Source of the DNA: Caldicellulosiruptor hydrothermalis 108
Lineage (GTDB): Bacteria > Bacillota > Thermoanaerobacteria > Caldicellulosiruptorales > Caldicellulosiruptoraceae
NCBI RefSeq assembly: GCF_000166355.1
Contig: NC_014652.1
Coordinates: forward strand, 712,001 to 776,000
Length of the DNA: 64,000 bases
Direction of reading: 5' to 3'
Shown here: positions 45,166-52,839 of the stretch, piece by piece
Position numbering within the stretch: the first letter of the stretch is position 1
Layout: the number at the start of each line of letters is the position of its first letter
Notes under the pieces: generated by a model
Databases searched by the model: none
The model's input: only the letters and a program-made list of their open reading frames with translations
What the model was told of the DNA's origin: nothing
Program-made: the position numbers and the translations under genes

Positions 45166-45380
45166 GTATAGAAATAAGAAAAGGTATCAATTATAGTTTT
45201 CGGACCAATATGGTATTAAGAAGAGATTAATAAAAATCTAAAATAAAGACAGAATTTTTATAGCCATCTGCAATAATGCGTATTAAATGATATTATATTA
45301 CATTCATAATATAGCTAAATTCTAAGGTATAATGCCCCCGGGTGGCATTTATATACAATCAGGAAAAAAGGAGGGAGACT

Positions 45381-46745
45381 ATGAGGTTCAAGAAAATATG
45401 GAAAGTATGGGTGATACTAGTAGTATTTGGCATTACTCTTCTCTTAGGAAATGCGATGTATCTGACTAAAGCTAGTAATTCGCAACAAATTACTCTGACT
45501 GTTCAAACTTACCATTCAACTGACCAAACAACTGGTACTGGATACTATTTATTACAACAGTTTAAACAGTATGAGAAACTGCATCCAAATGTAAAGATAA
45601 TTCATAATTATGTTCCGTTTGGTGAGTTAGTGAAAAAACTTATTGTTCAAGCAATGAGTAAAAAGATGCCAGATATTGTTTTTGCTGACAACCCAGATGT
45701 CCAATATCTAGCAAGAAGTGGTGTGTTTAAAGATATAACAAATATAGTAAAAAAATGGGGTATATGGAATGACTTTACACCAGGTTCTCAGTTAGCTGTA
45801 ACTTATAAAGGTAAAATATGGGCATTACATCATGATACTAACAATCTTGCATTATGGTACAACAAGGATTACTTCAAACAAGCAGGAATAACTGTTCCTC
45901 CCAAGACGTGGGGAGAATTGCTGGAAGTTTGCAAAAAATTAAAAGGAAAACTCCCCAAAAATGTATATCCAATAGGATTTTCTGCAACCAATACGGAAGA
46001 AGCAACATGGCAGTTTGAACCATTTTTATGGAGCAATGGTGGAAACTTATTAGCACTGGACAGAAAAGAATCAATAGAGGCACTTAACTTATGGGCTACA
46101 CTTGTAAAAAATGGCTATGCTCCGAGAGATGTTTTAAATTGGGGGCAAGGAGACCTTACTACTTATTTCAAAAACAAACGTTTGGTAATGATTATACAAG
46201 GATGTTGGGAACTAACAGAGAATAATCTAGCTGATTTTAAAAAGCATGGATTAGTATATGGAATAAATTTTGATATAACTTATATTCCAGTGCCACAAAA
46301 GGGGAGGAAAGTAGTTGTACCTGCGGGGGGAGAATGTTTTGCATTACCTTCGACCTCTAAATCGCCGAAGGAAGAAGTTGCAGTTGATTTATTGAAATTT
46401 TTATATGATTCTAAAAATATGGCTGAATTTTGTAAAAATACAGGGCGGATCCCTACACGGAAATCGGCTATTGATATAATGATAAAAGAAAGACCAGATT
46501 TGAAGGTATTTGCTGAACAAGCAAAAAATGCTTTGCCACGACCTGCTGCAGGTGGAGGAGAAAAATATACTCAGATATCAGCAATTACAAGGGAAGCAAT
46601 TCAAAAGGTTTTATCAGGCAGTTTAGGTGCTCAAAAAGCCTTTAGTGATGCAGCTGAAAAGATAAGAAAACTCTTTACTTCTGAATCAGAGTATAAGCAA
46701 TGGTTAAAAGAAGCCGATGAAGCTTTAAAGAAAGTAAGCAAATAG
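45381..46745 (+). CDS. Oligosaccharide ABC transporter substrate-binding protein (MalE/UgpB type)
   Basis: About 454 residues with signal segment KVWVILVVFGITLLLGNAMYL, then the family 1 binding fold: QQFKQYEKLHPNVKI, MPDIVFADNPDVQYLARSGVFKDIT, NNLALWYNKDYFKQAGI and PPKTWGELLEVCKKL. Captures an oligosaccharide outside the cell for the next two permeases. The ATG at 45381 is chosen because AAAAGGAGGGAG lies 6 bp upstream; the longer frame from 45342 starts before that site. No ATPase gene is in the operon. A 12-bp stem-loop follows. Confidence 0.92.
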   Translation: MRFKKIWKVWVILVVFGITLLLGNAMYLTKASNSQQITLTVQTYHSTDQTTGTGYYLLQQFKQYEKLHPNVKIIHNYVPFGELVKKLIVQAMSKKMPDIVFADNPDVQYLARSGVFKDITNIVKKWGIWNDFTPGSQLAVTYKGKIWALHHDTNNLALWYNKDYFKQAGITVPPKTWGELLEVCKKLKGKLPKNVYPIGFSATNTEEATWQFEPFLWSNGGNLLALDRKESIEALNLWATLVKNGYAPRDVLNWGQGDLTTYFKNKRLVMIIQGCWELTENNLADFKKHGLVYGINFDITYIPVPQKGRKVVVPAGGECFALPSTSKSPKEEVAVDLLKFLYDSKNMAEFCKNTGRIPTRKSAIDIMIKERPDLKVFAEQAKNALPRPAAGGGEKYTQISAITREAIQKVLSGSLGAQKAFSDAAEKIRKLFTSESEYKQWLKEADEALKKVSK

Positions 46746-46767
46746 TGGTGGAAAGTATTATATAAAT

Positions 46768-46799
46768 CCGTGGAAGGCATGTAAAAGTGCCTTCCACGG
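46768..46799 (+). other. Stem-loop after binding-protein gene
   Basis: A perfect 12-bp stem CCGTGGAAGGCA/TGCCTTCCACGG with an 8-nt loop and no T-run, 25 bp before the permease gene. Fits mRNA stabilisation of the binding-protein segment. Confidence 0.65.
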
Positions 46800-46824
46800 C
46801 CTGTATTAGAAAGGAGAAGGCTGA

Positions 46825-47697
46825 ATGAGTAGAAGGGAAGATTGTACAAAGTATTTATTTATACTTCCTGCTTTGGTATTTACTGTATGTTTTACTCTTT
46901 ATCCACTTATTTATAACCTTTTATTAAGCTTCAAAGATGCAACAGCAATGAGTTTAATGGAAGGAAATAGCAAATTTATAGGATTGAAAAATTATATCGA
47001 TATTATAAAAGATCCAGTATTTACAAGAGTGGTTTTAAATACAATTATATTTACAGTAGGGTCAATATTGTTTCAATTTATTATTGGCTTTTTAATTGCA
47101 TTGCTTTTTGATAATGACTTTCCAGGAAAAAATTTTATGATTGCTCTTGTAATGTTACCATGGTTTGTTCCTGTGTTGGTAAGCGCAACAGTATTTAAGC
47201 TTTTTTTTGCTGATACAGGGTTGTTAAATAACGTGCTTTTATCATTGAGGCTGATTCGACATCCAATACCTTGGATTACAGACGCAAGCAAAGCTATTTA
47301 TTCTGTAACTATTGCTAATATTTGGTTAGGAATTCCTTTCAACTTTATAATGATATACACAGGATTGAGAGGCATACCAAGAGAAATATACGAAGTGGCC
47401 GAATTAGATGGTGCTATTAGTTATAAAAAGGTGTTTTATATAATATTGCCAATTCTCAAGCCCGTTATTATCACTACAATTCTCCTTGGTACAATATTCA
47501 CTGTAAAAGTATTTGATTTAATTTGGATTATAACAGGGGGAGGACCAGGTAATTCTTCACATCTGTTCAGTACTTTAGCATATAAGCTGGCATTTACTGA
47601 TTATAATTTTGGTATAGGTACAGCAACAACTGTAATAATGATTTTAATAATTGTAATAGCTGTAAGTATTCTCAATCAGATAAAAGTGGAGGAGTAA
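46825..47697 (+). CDS. Oligosaccharide ABC transporter permease, MalF/UgpA type
   Basis: 290 residues with six hydrophobic segments. The start CTKYLFILPALVFTVCFTLYPLIYNLLLSF is typical; the EAA loop near residue 192 reads YEVAELDGAISYKKVFYIILPILKPV, followed by IWIITGGGPGNSSHLFSTLAYKLAF, a hallmark of the group. AAAGGAGAAGG precedes the ATG. It ends 3 bp before the second permease gene. The ATPase must be supplied from elsewhere in the genome. Confidence 0.93.
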   Translation: MSRREDCTKYLFILPALVFTVCFTLYPLIYNLLLSFKDATAMSLMEGNSKFIGLKNYIDIIKDPVFTRVVLNTIIFTVGSILFQFIIGFLIALLFDNDFPGKNFMIALVMLPWFVPVLVSATVFKLFFADTGLLNNVLLSLRLIRHPIPWITDASKAIYSVTIANIWLGIPFNFIMIYTGLRGIPREIYEVAELDGAISYKKVFYIILPILKPVIITTILLGTIFTVKVFDLIWIITGGGPGNSSHLFSTLAYKLAFTDYNFGIGTATTVIMILIIVIAVSILNQIKVEE

Positions 47698-47700
47698 AAA

Positions 47701-48546
47701 ATGAGAAAAATGAGGAGAAAACAGCAAGGAGAAAAAAAATGGAAAATTACTCTAGTAGCTTTGATTCCAGTAATTTTGATAGTTTTTCCTATATGGTACA
47801 TACTAATTGGGAGTATGATGACAACACCACAAATTTTTCATCAACCACCTTATCTCTTTCCACCTCATCCTAAGGAAGCAATTGAAAATTATTCAACAGC
47901 AATTAAAGGTATTAGAAATGCTTTTTTAAATAGTATTATTATTACGGGGGGAAGTATGTTAGTAATTTTAATTCTGTCAACCCCTGCTGCATTTGCACTT
48001 GCTAAGCTAAAACTGAAATTCAAGAAAGCTTCCTCATTTACCTTACAATTAATACAAATGTTACCGATAACATCTACGATTATACCATTATATCTCTTAT
48101 TTCAAAAAATCAATCTTTTGAACTCATTTATAGGAGTTATTGTAGCTATTTCTTCTTTTGGTATTCCATTCATAATAATAATGTTAATCCCCTATATGAA
48201 TTCTTTCCCTACAGCTTTGATGGAAGCTGCTGAAATAGAAGGTGCTTCATTATGGGTAATTTTCACCAAAATCGTAATACCGCTTTCTCGACCAGCATTA
48301 ACGACCGCTTCATTATTTGCATTTTTACAAGGATGGAATAATTTTGTATTTCCTCTTACTCTTTTGCAAGATGATACGTTATATCCACTTAGCATCCGAT
48401 TATTTACCTTTGTGGGAGAATTTGGGACTCAATGGAATTACTTGATGGCAGGAAGTATGATATATGCTTTGCCATCAATAATTCTAATTTTGATTGGAAG
48501 TAAGTTTTTAGTTACAGGATTAACAGCAGGTGCTTTTAAAGAGTAA
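47701..48546 (+). CDS. Oligosaccharide ABC transporter permease, MalG/UgpE type
   Basis: 281 residues, six hydrophobic segments. Landmarks: FPIWYILIGSMMTTPQIF after TM1, the EAA loop MEAAEIEGASLWVIFTKIVIPLSRPALTT near residue 177, QGWNNFVFPLTLLQDDTLYPLSI and the C-terminal FLVTGLTAGAFKE. GTGGAGGAG gives the ribosome binding site. An IS4-type element lies 28 bp after its stop; removing it leaves only 46 bp to the GH31 gene, so the operon was originally continuous. Confidence 0.93.
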   Translation: MRKMRRKQQGEKKWKITLVALIPVILIVFPIWYILIGSMMTTPQIFHQPPYLFPPHPKEAIENYSTAIKGIRNAFLNSIIITGGSMLVILILSTPAAFALAKLKLKFKKASSFTLQLIQMLPITSTIIPLYLLFQKINLLNSFIGVIVAISSFGIPFIIIMLIPYMNSFPTALMEAAEIEGASLWVIFTKIVIPLSRPALTTASLFAFLQGWNNFVFPLTLLQDDTLYPLSIRLFTFVGEFGTQWNYLMAGSMIYALPSIILILIGSKFLVTGLTAGAFKE

Positions 48547-48561
48547 AAAAAAAGTATAAGT

Positions 48562-48574
48562 ACTTAATAATTCA
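48562..48574 (+). repeat. Target-site duplication of IS copy 2, left
   Basis: ACTTAATAATTCA, 13 bp, repeated exactly at 50407-50419. Confidence 0.93.
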
Positions 48575-48839
48575 TAGGCGTTTGCAAAATAGGTGGTGAT
48601 TGAAGGTAAAAGGCACCAATACTAACATGAAATACAATCAAGATACAAAAAGAAAAGAGAAGTGAAAACCAAATATTATCAATACCAACAAAAATAATCA
48701 GCAACAAACATATGACAAAAATTAACAACTTCAAAAAAGACAATAATATCCTAAGCCTTCTTAACTCCTTGTTTTAGAAGGTTAAGTAAAAACAAAACCA
48801 GAAATTTTTTGTAAGAAATAGATTTAAAAAATAGTAGTA

Positions 48840-50270
48840 TTAAGCGATAAGTTTTTTGAGCTTGTTAAGTTTTTTGATAGTCAATTTAGAGCAATAGAGT
48901 TTGATATTGTGAGCGAGAATAAACAAGAGCGAGAAAGTAATGGCAGATAGCAAGAAATCAGAGAAAATAGAAATATGGTCATAAGTAGAGATAGTATCAG
49001 AGCCCATGTAGGATTTCAGGTGGTAAATAGTCTGCTCTACAGCGACACGTTTTTTGTAGAGGTCAAAAAACTCTTGTGAATTTCTGTTGATACCTGGGAA
49101 AGAGCGAAAGTTATCTGGGTATGTATAGAACATTCTACCCGATTTAGAGGTAGTACAAGGCTGAGGGCAAGAGCAGATGCGTTTGCCATCTTTGTATTGT
49201 GACATAGGGCAAGTCCATTTAAGGCGCAAAGAGCGATTTTTACCCTGACATTTGCCTTCGGGTTTAAAAGGTTTGTTGAACTTTTTGCAGATAGGGATAC
49301 CATCTTCAGAAATAACGATATTGGGGTCTGATGTAGGTGTAGTATTTTTAGAAGCTCTTGTATTTAGTGGAATAACGATTTTGGAGAAGTTAAAGGTATT
49401 TTTTAAAGTGGAGTATATGTTGTGGGAATCCAAAGCACTGTCGGCGATGAAAGTGGAGAAATTTTTGGGGATATAAGAGAATAAAGTTTCGAGCGAAGGA
49501 ATTAAACCTTTAGAGTCGGAGATAGCTTTTGCTTCTTGTGGGTCAGAGGAAGGGGAATCATAGTTAAACAGAGGTACTAAAGCTAAAGGGATACCGAGAG
49601 CGTTGGTAATGACTGCAAATTTTAAAGCCCAGCAGAAATGGCCATTTACAAACATAAGACGGATGTTAGAATTAGCGTTAGCAGTTTTAGGCAAAGAAGA
49701 ATAAACGAGAGAGTAGACTTTTTCAGAGGGAAGTTCAGGGTTAGCTTTTGAGGTATTTTTCAGCAGTAGATGAATGAATTTAGGATTGTTTTCACGAACC
49801 TTTGGGACAATACCTGTTGTGTCGAAGATTAAGATTGAAGAATCTTGAGGGCATTGTTGGATGGAAATATTATGTGCATGGATAGAGATATTTTGAAAAA
49901 GTTTATGGATTTCACTTGCAAATATTTTTCTAAAGCGAGAGAGAGTAGAGATAGAAGGGACATTGCCATGAAGATTACAAAATGAGCGAAGTTCGAATGA
50001 GTTGAGTAAGACAGCACGAAGCTGAGTTAAAGTATTGAGTTTGAGCAATTTTTGGACGAGGAAGCAACAAAGCATAGATTCTAAAGAGAAGTATCTATGC
50101 TTACCGAAATATTTGTAGTAGGCATTGTAGAAAGAAGAAGGTATATAATGTGACAAGTCAATGAATTTATTGAACAAGCCCAAGAGGCTTTCAGGCTTGT
50201 AGAGAGCCGAAGCCTTTAGGTGGGAGAATAGGTCTATGAAAGAAAGTTGTTTAGGTTTGGTGTTGAACAT
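48840..50270 (-). CDS. IS4-type transposase, copy 2
   Basis: 476 residues, intact, with the same domains and Y-x2-R-x3-E-x6-K signature as copy 1. It differs from that copy by a single Ser for Leu change in SHLKASALY, caused by one base near 50209. Near-identity plus a clean target duplication points to recent transposition. Confidence 0.94.
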   Translation of the reverse strand: MFNTKPKQLSFIDLFSHLKASALYKPESLLGLFNKFIDLSHYIPSSFYNAYYKYFGKHRYFSLESMLCCFLVQKLLKLNTLTQLRAVLLNSFELRSFCNLHGNVPSISTLSRFRKIFASEIHKLFQNISIHAHNISIQQCPQDSSILIFDTTGIVPKVRENNPKFIHLLLKNTSKANPELPSEKVYSLVYSSLPKTANANSNIRLMFVNGHFCWALKFAVITNALGIPLALVPLFNYDSPSSDPQEAKAISDSKGLIPSLETLFSYIPKNFSTFIADSALDSHNIYSTLKNTFNFSKIVIPLNTRASKNTTPTSDPNIVISEDGIPICKKFNKPFKPEGKCQGKNRSLRLKWTCPMSQYKDGKRICSCPQPCTTSKSGRMFYTYPDNFRSFPGINRNSQEFFDLYKKRVAVEQTIYHLKSYMGSDTISTYDHISIFSDFLLSAITFSLLFILAHNIKLYCSKLTIKKLNKLKKLIA

Positions 50271-50277
50271 TTTGGAA

Positions 50278-50338
50278 CCCTCCTCATAGTAGAAAATTTG
50301 TTTTATATAATCATATTTTACTACAATTATGAGGAGGG
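50278..50338 (-). promoter_or_regulatory. Inverted repeat that can hide the transposase ribosome binding site, copy 2
   Basis: Identical in sequence and position to 25515-25575 in copy 1: 11-bp complementary arms, one holding the AGGAGGG site. Confidence 0.7.
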
Positions 50339-50373
50339 TGACCAGTCTTTTTTGATTCTATGTAAAGCTTGAT

Positions 50374-50395
50374 AACGCTCATCTTGAGCGTTTTT
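50374..50395 (+). terminator. Outward-facing hairpin at IS end, copy 2
   Basis: Same AACGCTCA/TGAGCGTT stem and T-run as 25611-25632, here facing the GH31 gene. Confidence 0.55.
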
Positions 50396-50406
50396 GCAAA
50401 AGGCTA

Positions 50407-50419
50407 ACTTAATAATTCA
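50407..50419 (+). repeat. Target-site duplication of IS copy 2, right
   Basis: ACTTAATAATTCA, identical to 48562-48574. The GH31 ribosome binding site AAGGAGGG follows 3 bp later. Confidence 0.93.
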
Positions 50420-50437
50420 GGTAAGGAGGGATTATTG

Positions 50438-52450
50438 ATGAGTATATTAACATTTACTGACAATAAGCTTATTAGAAAGTTTGATGGCGAGACAATTTGG
50501 ATTGAACCATGGGGTAAAAATGCTTTAAGGATTCGCTGTACAAGGCTGGCAAAGATGCCTGAGGAAAATTGGGCGTTATTACCTGTAAATTCATCTGAAG
50601 TTGAGGTTAAAGTAAATGGTAATTCAGGTTTTATTAGAAATGGCAATGTAATTGCTGAGATAAATGAATATGGCTTTATAAAAATTAAAAACAGCAAAGG
50701 TGATGTGTTATTAGAAGAATATTGGCAAACTCGGATCGATAAAAATAATAAAATTTCGCTACAGATTCCTGGTAGAGAACTTAAACCAATACCAGGCGGA
50801 TTATATAAAGCTAAGGTTGTATTCAAAGGCTGCAATGACGAAAAAATGTATGGGTTGGGACAACATCAGGAGCCTTTTTTGAACTTAAAAGGTTGTGAAT
50901 TTGAGCTGTCTCAAAGGAATTCTCAAGCGACGGTTCCTTTTATTATCTCGAATCGTGGGTATGGTTTTTTATGGAATAATCCGGCGGTAGGGAGAGTGAC
51001 ATTTGCCAAAAACGGAACACAATGGGTAGCAGAAGTTACCAAAACGATAGATTATTGGGTTACAACAGGAGAAAATATTGAGGAAATTATTGAGAACTAT
51101 ACGGAAGTAACTGGACGATATCCACCTATTCCATATTTTGCAACAGGATTTTGGCAATCAAAACTGAGATATCACTCTCAGGATGAGGTTTTAGAAGTTG
51201 CTCGTGAGTATAAAAAACGGGGATTACCGCTTTCGGTTATAGTTATTGATTTCTTCCACTGGCCACAGCAAGGTGAATGGAGATTTGATCCAAAATATTG
51301 GCCGGATCCTGAGAAAATGGTGAAAGAACTCAAAGATATGGGTATAGAGGTAATGGTCTCAATTTGGCCTACTGTTGATCCAAGAAGTTGCAACTACCAA
51401 GAGATGAAGGAAAAAGGATATTTAGTGCAAACAGATCGGGGTATACGGACACAAATGCTGTGTCAAGGTAATGAAGTCTTTGTAGATTTTACAAATCCTG
51501 AAGCTGGGGAGTATGTGTGGAACAAAGTAAAAGAAAATTATTTTAAGTATGGTATAAGGATCTTTTGGCTTGATGAAGCTGAACCCGAATATAGTGTTTA
51601 TGATTTTGATAACTATAGATATTCCTTAGGGCCGTGTCTTGAAGTAGGGAATATTTATCCTTTCTATTATGCGAAGGCTTTTTATGAAGGTCTAAAAAAA
51701 GAGGGAATTAATGACGTGTTAAATTTGGTGAGATGTGCATGGGCTGGTAGCCAGCGATATGGAGCGTTGGTATGGTCGGGAGATATCCATTCAAATTTTA
51801 AGACTCTCCGGAAGCAAGTTGCAGCTGGATTGAACATGGCTTTATCTGGTATTGCTTTATGGACCACGGATATAGGCGGATTTTTTGGTGGAGATCCTAA
51901 AGATCCAAAATTTCAAGAACTGATTGTACGTTGGTTCCAGTATGGAGTTTTTTGTCCAGTATGCAGATTACATGGTTATCGTGAGCCTACAGCTCAGGAT
52001 GTAGGGAATAATGATACAGGCATGCATGACTTTGACACATGTGGTCCAAATGAAGTTTGGAGTTTTGGGGATAAAGCTTATGAGATAATTAAAGAATTGT
52101 TATTCTTAAGAGAAAGGTTACGTCCTTATATTGCTGAACAATTTAAGCTAACTCATGAACGAGGAACTCCGATTATGAGACCATTGTTTTATGATTTTCC
52201 ACAAGATGATATTACTTGGGAGATAGAGGATGAATATATGTTTGGACCAGACATTTTAGTAGCTCCAGTTTTGTATGAAGGTGCGACGTCTCGAAGAGTG
52301 TATTTACCAGCTGGGGTGAAATGGGTAGATGTTAATTATGGCAAAATATATGAAGGTGGACAATGGATTGATAGTTATTATGCTCCATTAGAGGTTGTAC
52401 CTGTATTTGTAAGAGAAAGTGCTCCAGTATTGGATTGTTTTAGAAGATAA
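50438..52450 (+). CDS. GH31 glycosidase, probable alpha-xylosidase
   Basis: 671 residues, cytoplasmic. N-terminal beta domain, then a TIM barrel beginning near residue 225 (YFATGFWQSKLRYHSQDEVLEVAREYKKRGLPL). The nucleophile is Asp379 in FWLDEAEPE, like the WLDxxEPE form of some xyloglucan alpha-xylosidases; the acid/base candidate is Asp449 in VWSGDIHSNF; WTTDIGGFFGG follows. Exact substrate is inferred, alpha-glucosidase or alpha-galactosidase activity cannot be excluded. AAGGAGGG lies 9 bp before ATG 50438. Originally the last gene of the importer operon, now cut off by an IS just upstream. Confidence 0.88.
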   Translation: MSILTFTDNKLIRKFDGETIWIEPWGKNALRIRCTRLAKMPEENWALLPVNSSEVEVKVNGNSGFIRNGNVIAEINEYGFIKIKNSKGDVLLEEYWQTRIDKNNKISLQIPGRELKPIPGGLYKAKVVFKGCNDEKMYGLGQHQEPFLNLKGCEFELSQRNSQATVPFIISNRGYGFLWNNPAVGRVTFAKNGTQWVAEVTKTIDYWVTTGENIEEIIENYTEVTGRYPPIPYFATGFWQSKLRYHSQDEVLEVAREYKKRGLPLSVIVIDFFHWPQQGEWRFDPKYWPDPEKMVKELKDMGIEVMVSIWPTVDPRSCNYQEMKEKGYLVQTDRGIRTQMLCQGNEVFVDFTNPEAGEYVWNKVKENYFKYGIRIFWLDEAEPEYSVYDFDNYRYSLGPCLEVGNIYPFYYAKAFYEGLKKEGINDVLNLVRCAWAGSQRYGALVWSGDIHSNFKTLRKQVAAGLNMALSGIALWTTDIGGFFGGDPKDPKFQELIVRWFQYGVFCPVCRLHGYREPTAQDVGNNDTGMHDFDTCGPNEVWSFGDKAYEIIKELLFLRERLRPYIAEQFKLTHERGTPIMRPLFYDFPQDDITWEIEDEYMFGPDILVAPVLYEGATSRRVYLPAGVKWVDVNYGKIYEGGQWIDSYYAPLEVVPVFVRESAPVLDCFRR

Positions 52451-52473
52451 AAGTTTTGTACTTTGTCAAGTGT

Positions 52474-52515
52474 GGGGGTGGATATTTTCCTGAATGTCCA
52501 CCCTTAGTTTTTTTA
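52474..52515 (+). terminator. Terminator after first GH31 gene
   Basis: GGGTGGA (52476-52482) pairs with TCCACCC (52497-52503), followed by TTAGTTTTTTT. From here to 52730 the sequence is AT-rich with nothing else recognised. Confidence 0.75.
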
Positions 52516-52733
52516 AAGCCTTATAAATAATAAAGTTGAATTTTTAAATCAATTTTAAAATTTGCAAGGACTAATATCATTTTTAGAACAAAGTTGCAGT
52601 AGTATAAGCTATATTTGATGAGAGTGTTTTAAAAACAAATATAGTGAAATAAGATCTTTACAGTGTAAAAAGAGATTATAAGCCGAAAGTTCTTTTATAC
52701 TTTCTCAAAAATACCTAATTTCTTCGTTATGGC

Positions 52734-52793
52734 AAAGTATTAATACTTTTTTGCAAAATGCTTTGAGAAATAAAGTATTAAATTTTGTATAAT
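52734..52793 (+). promoter_or_regulatory. Promoter region of the second GH31 gene with 16-bp palindrome
   Basis: AAAGTATTAATACTTT at 52734-52749 is a perfect palindrome, and its half AAAGTATTAA recurs at 52772-52781, between the possible -35 and the TATAAT at 52788-52793. The spacing suggests a repressor or activator site for this gene alone. Confidence 0.5.
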
Positions 52794-52839
52794 CATAATA
52801 CAAAATATATATTCCGATAAGCTCAAGGAGGCATGACTA

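Larger units (their letters stand above)
48575..50406 (-). mobile_element. IS4-type insertion sequence, copy 2 (1832 bp)
   Basis: The same element as at 23812-25643, with the same end repeats and length. Flanked by a perfect 13-bp target duplication. Inserted between a permease gene and a GH31 gene, with its transposase opposed to the operon, as in copy 1. Confidence 0.95.
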
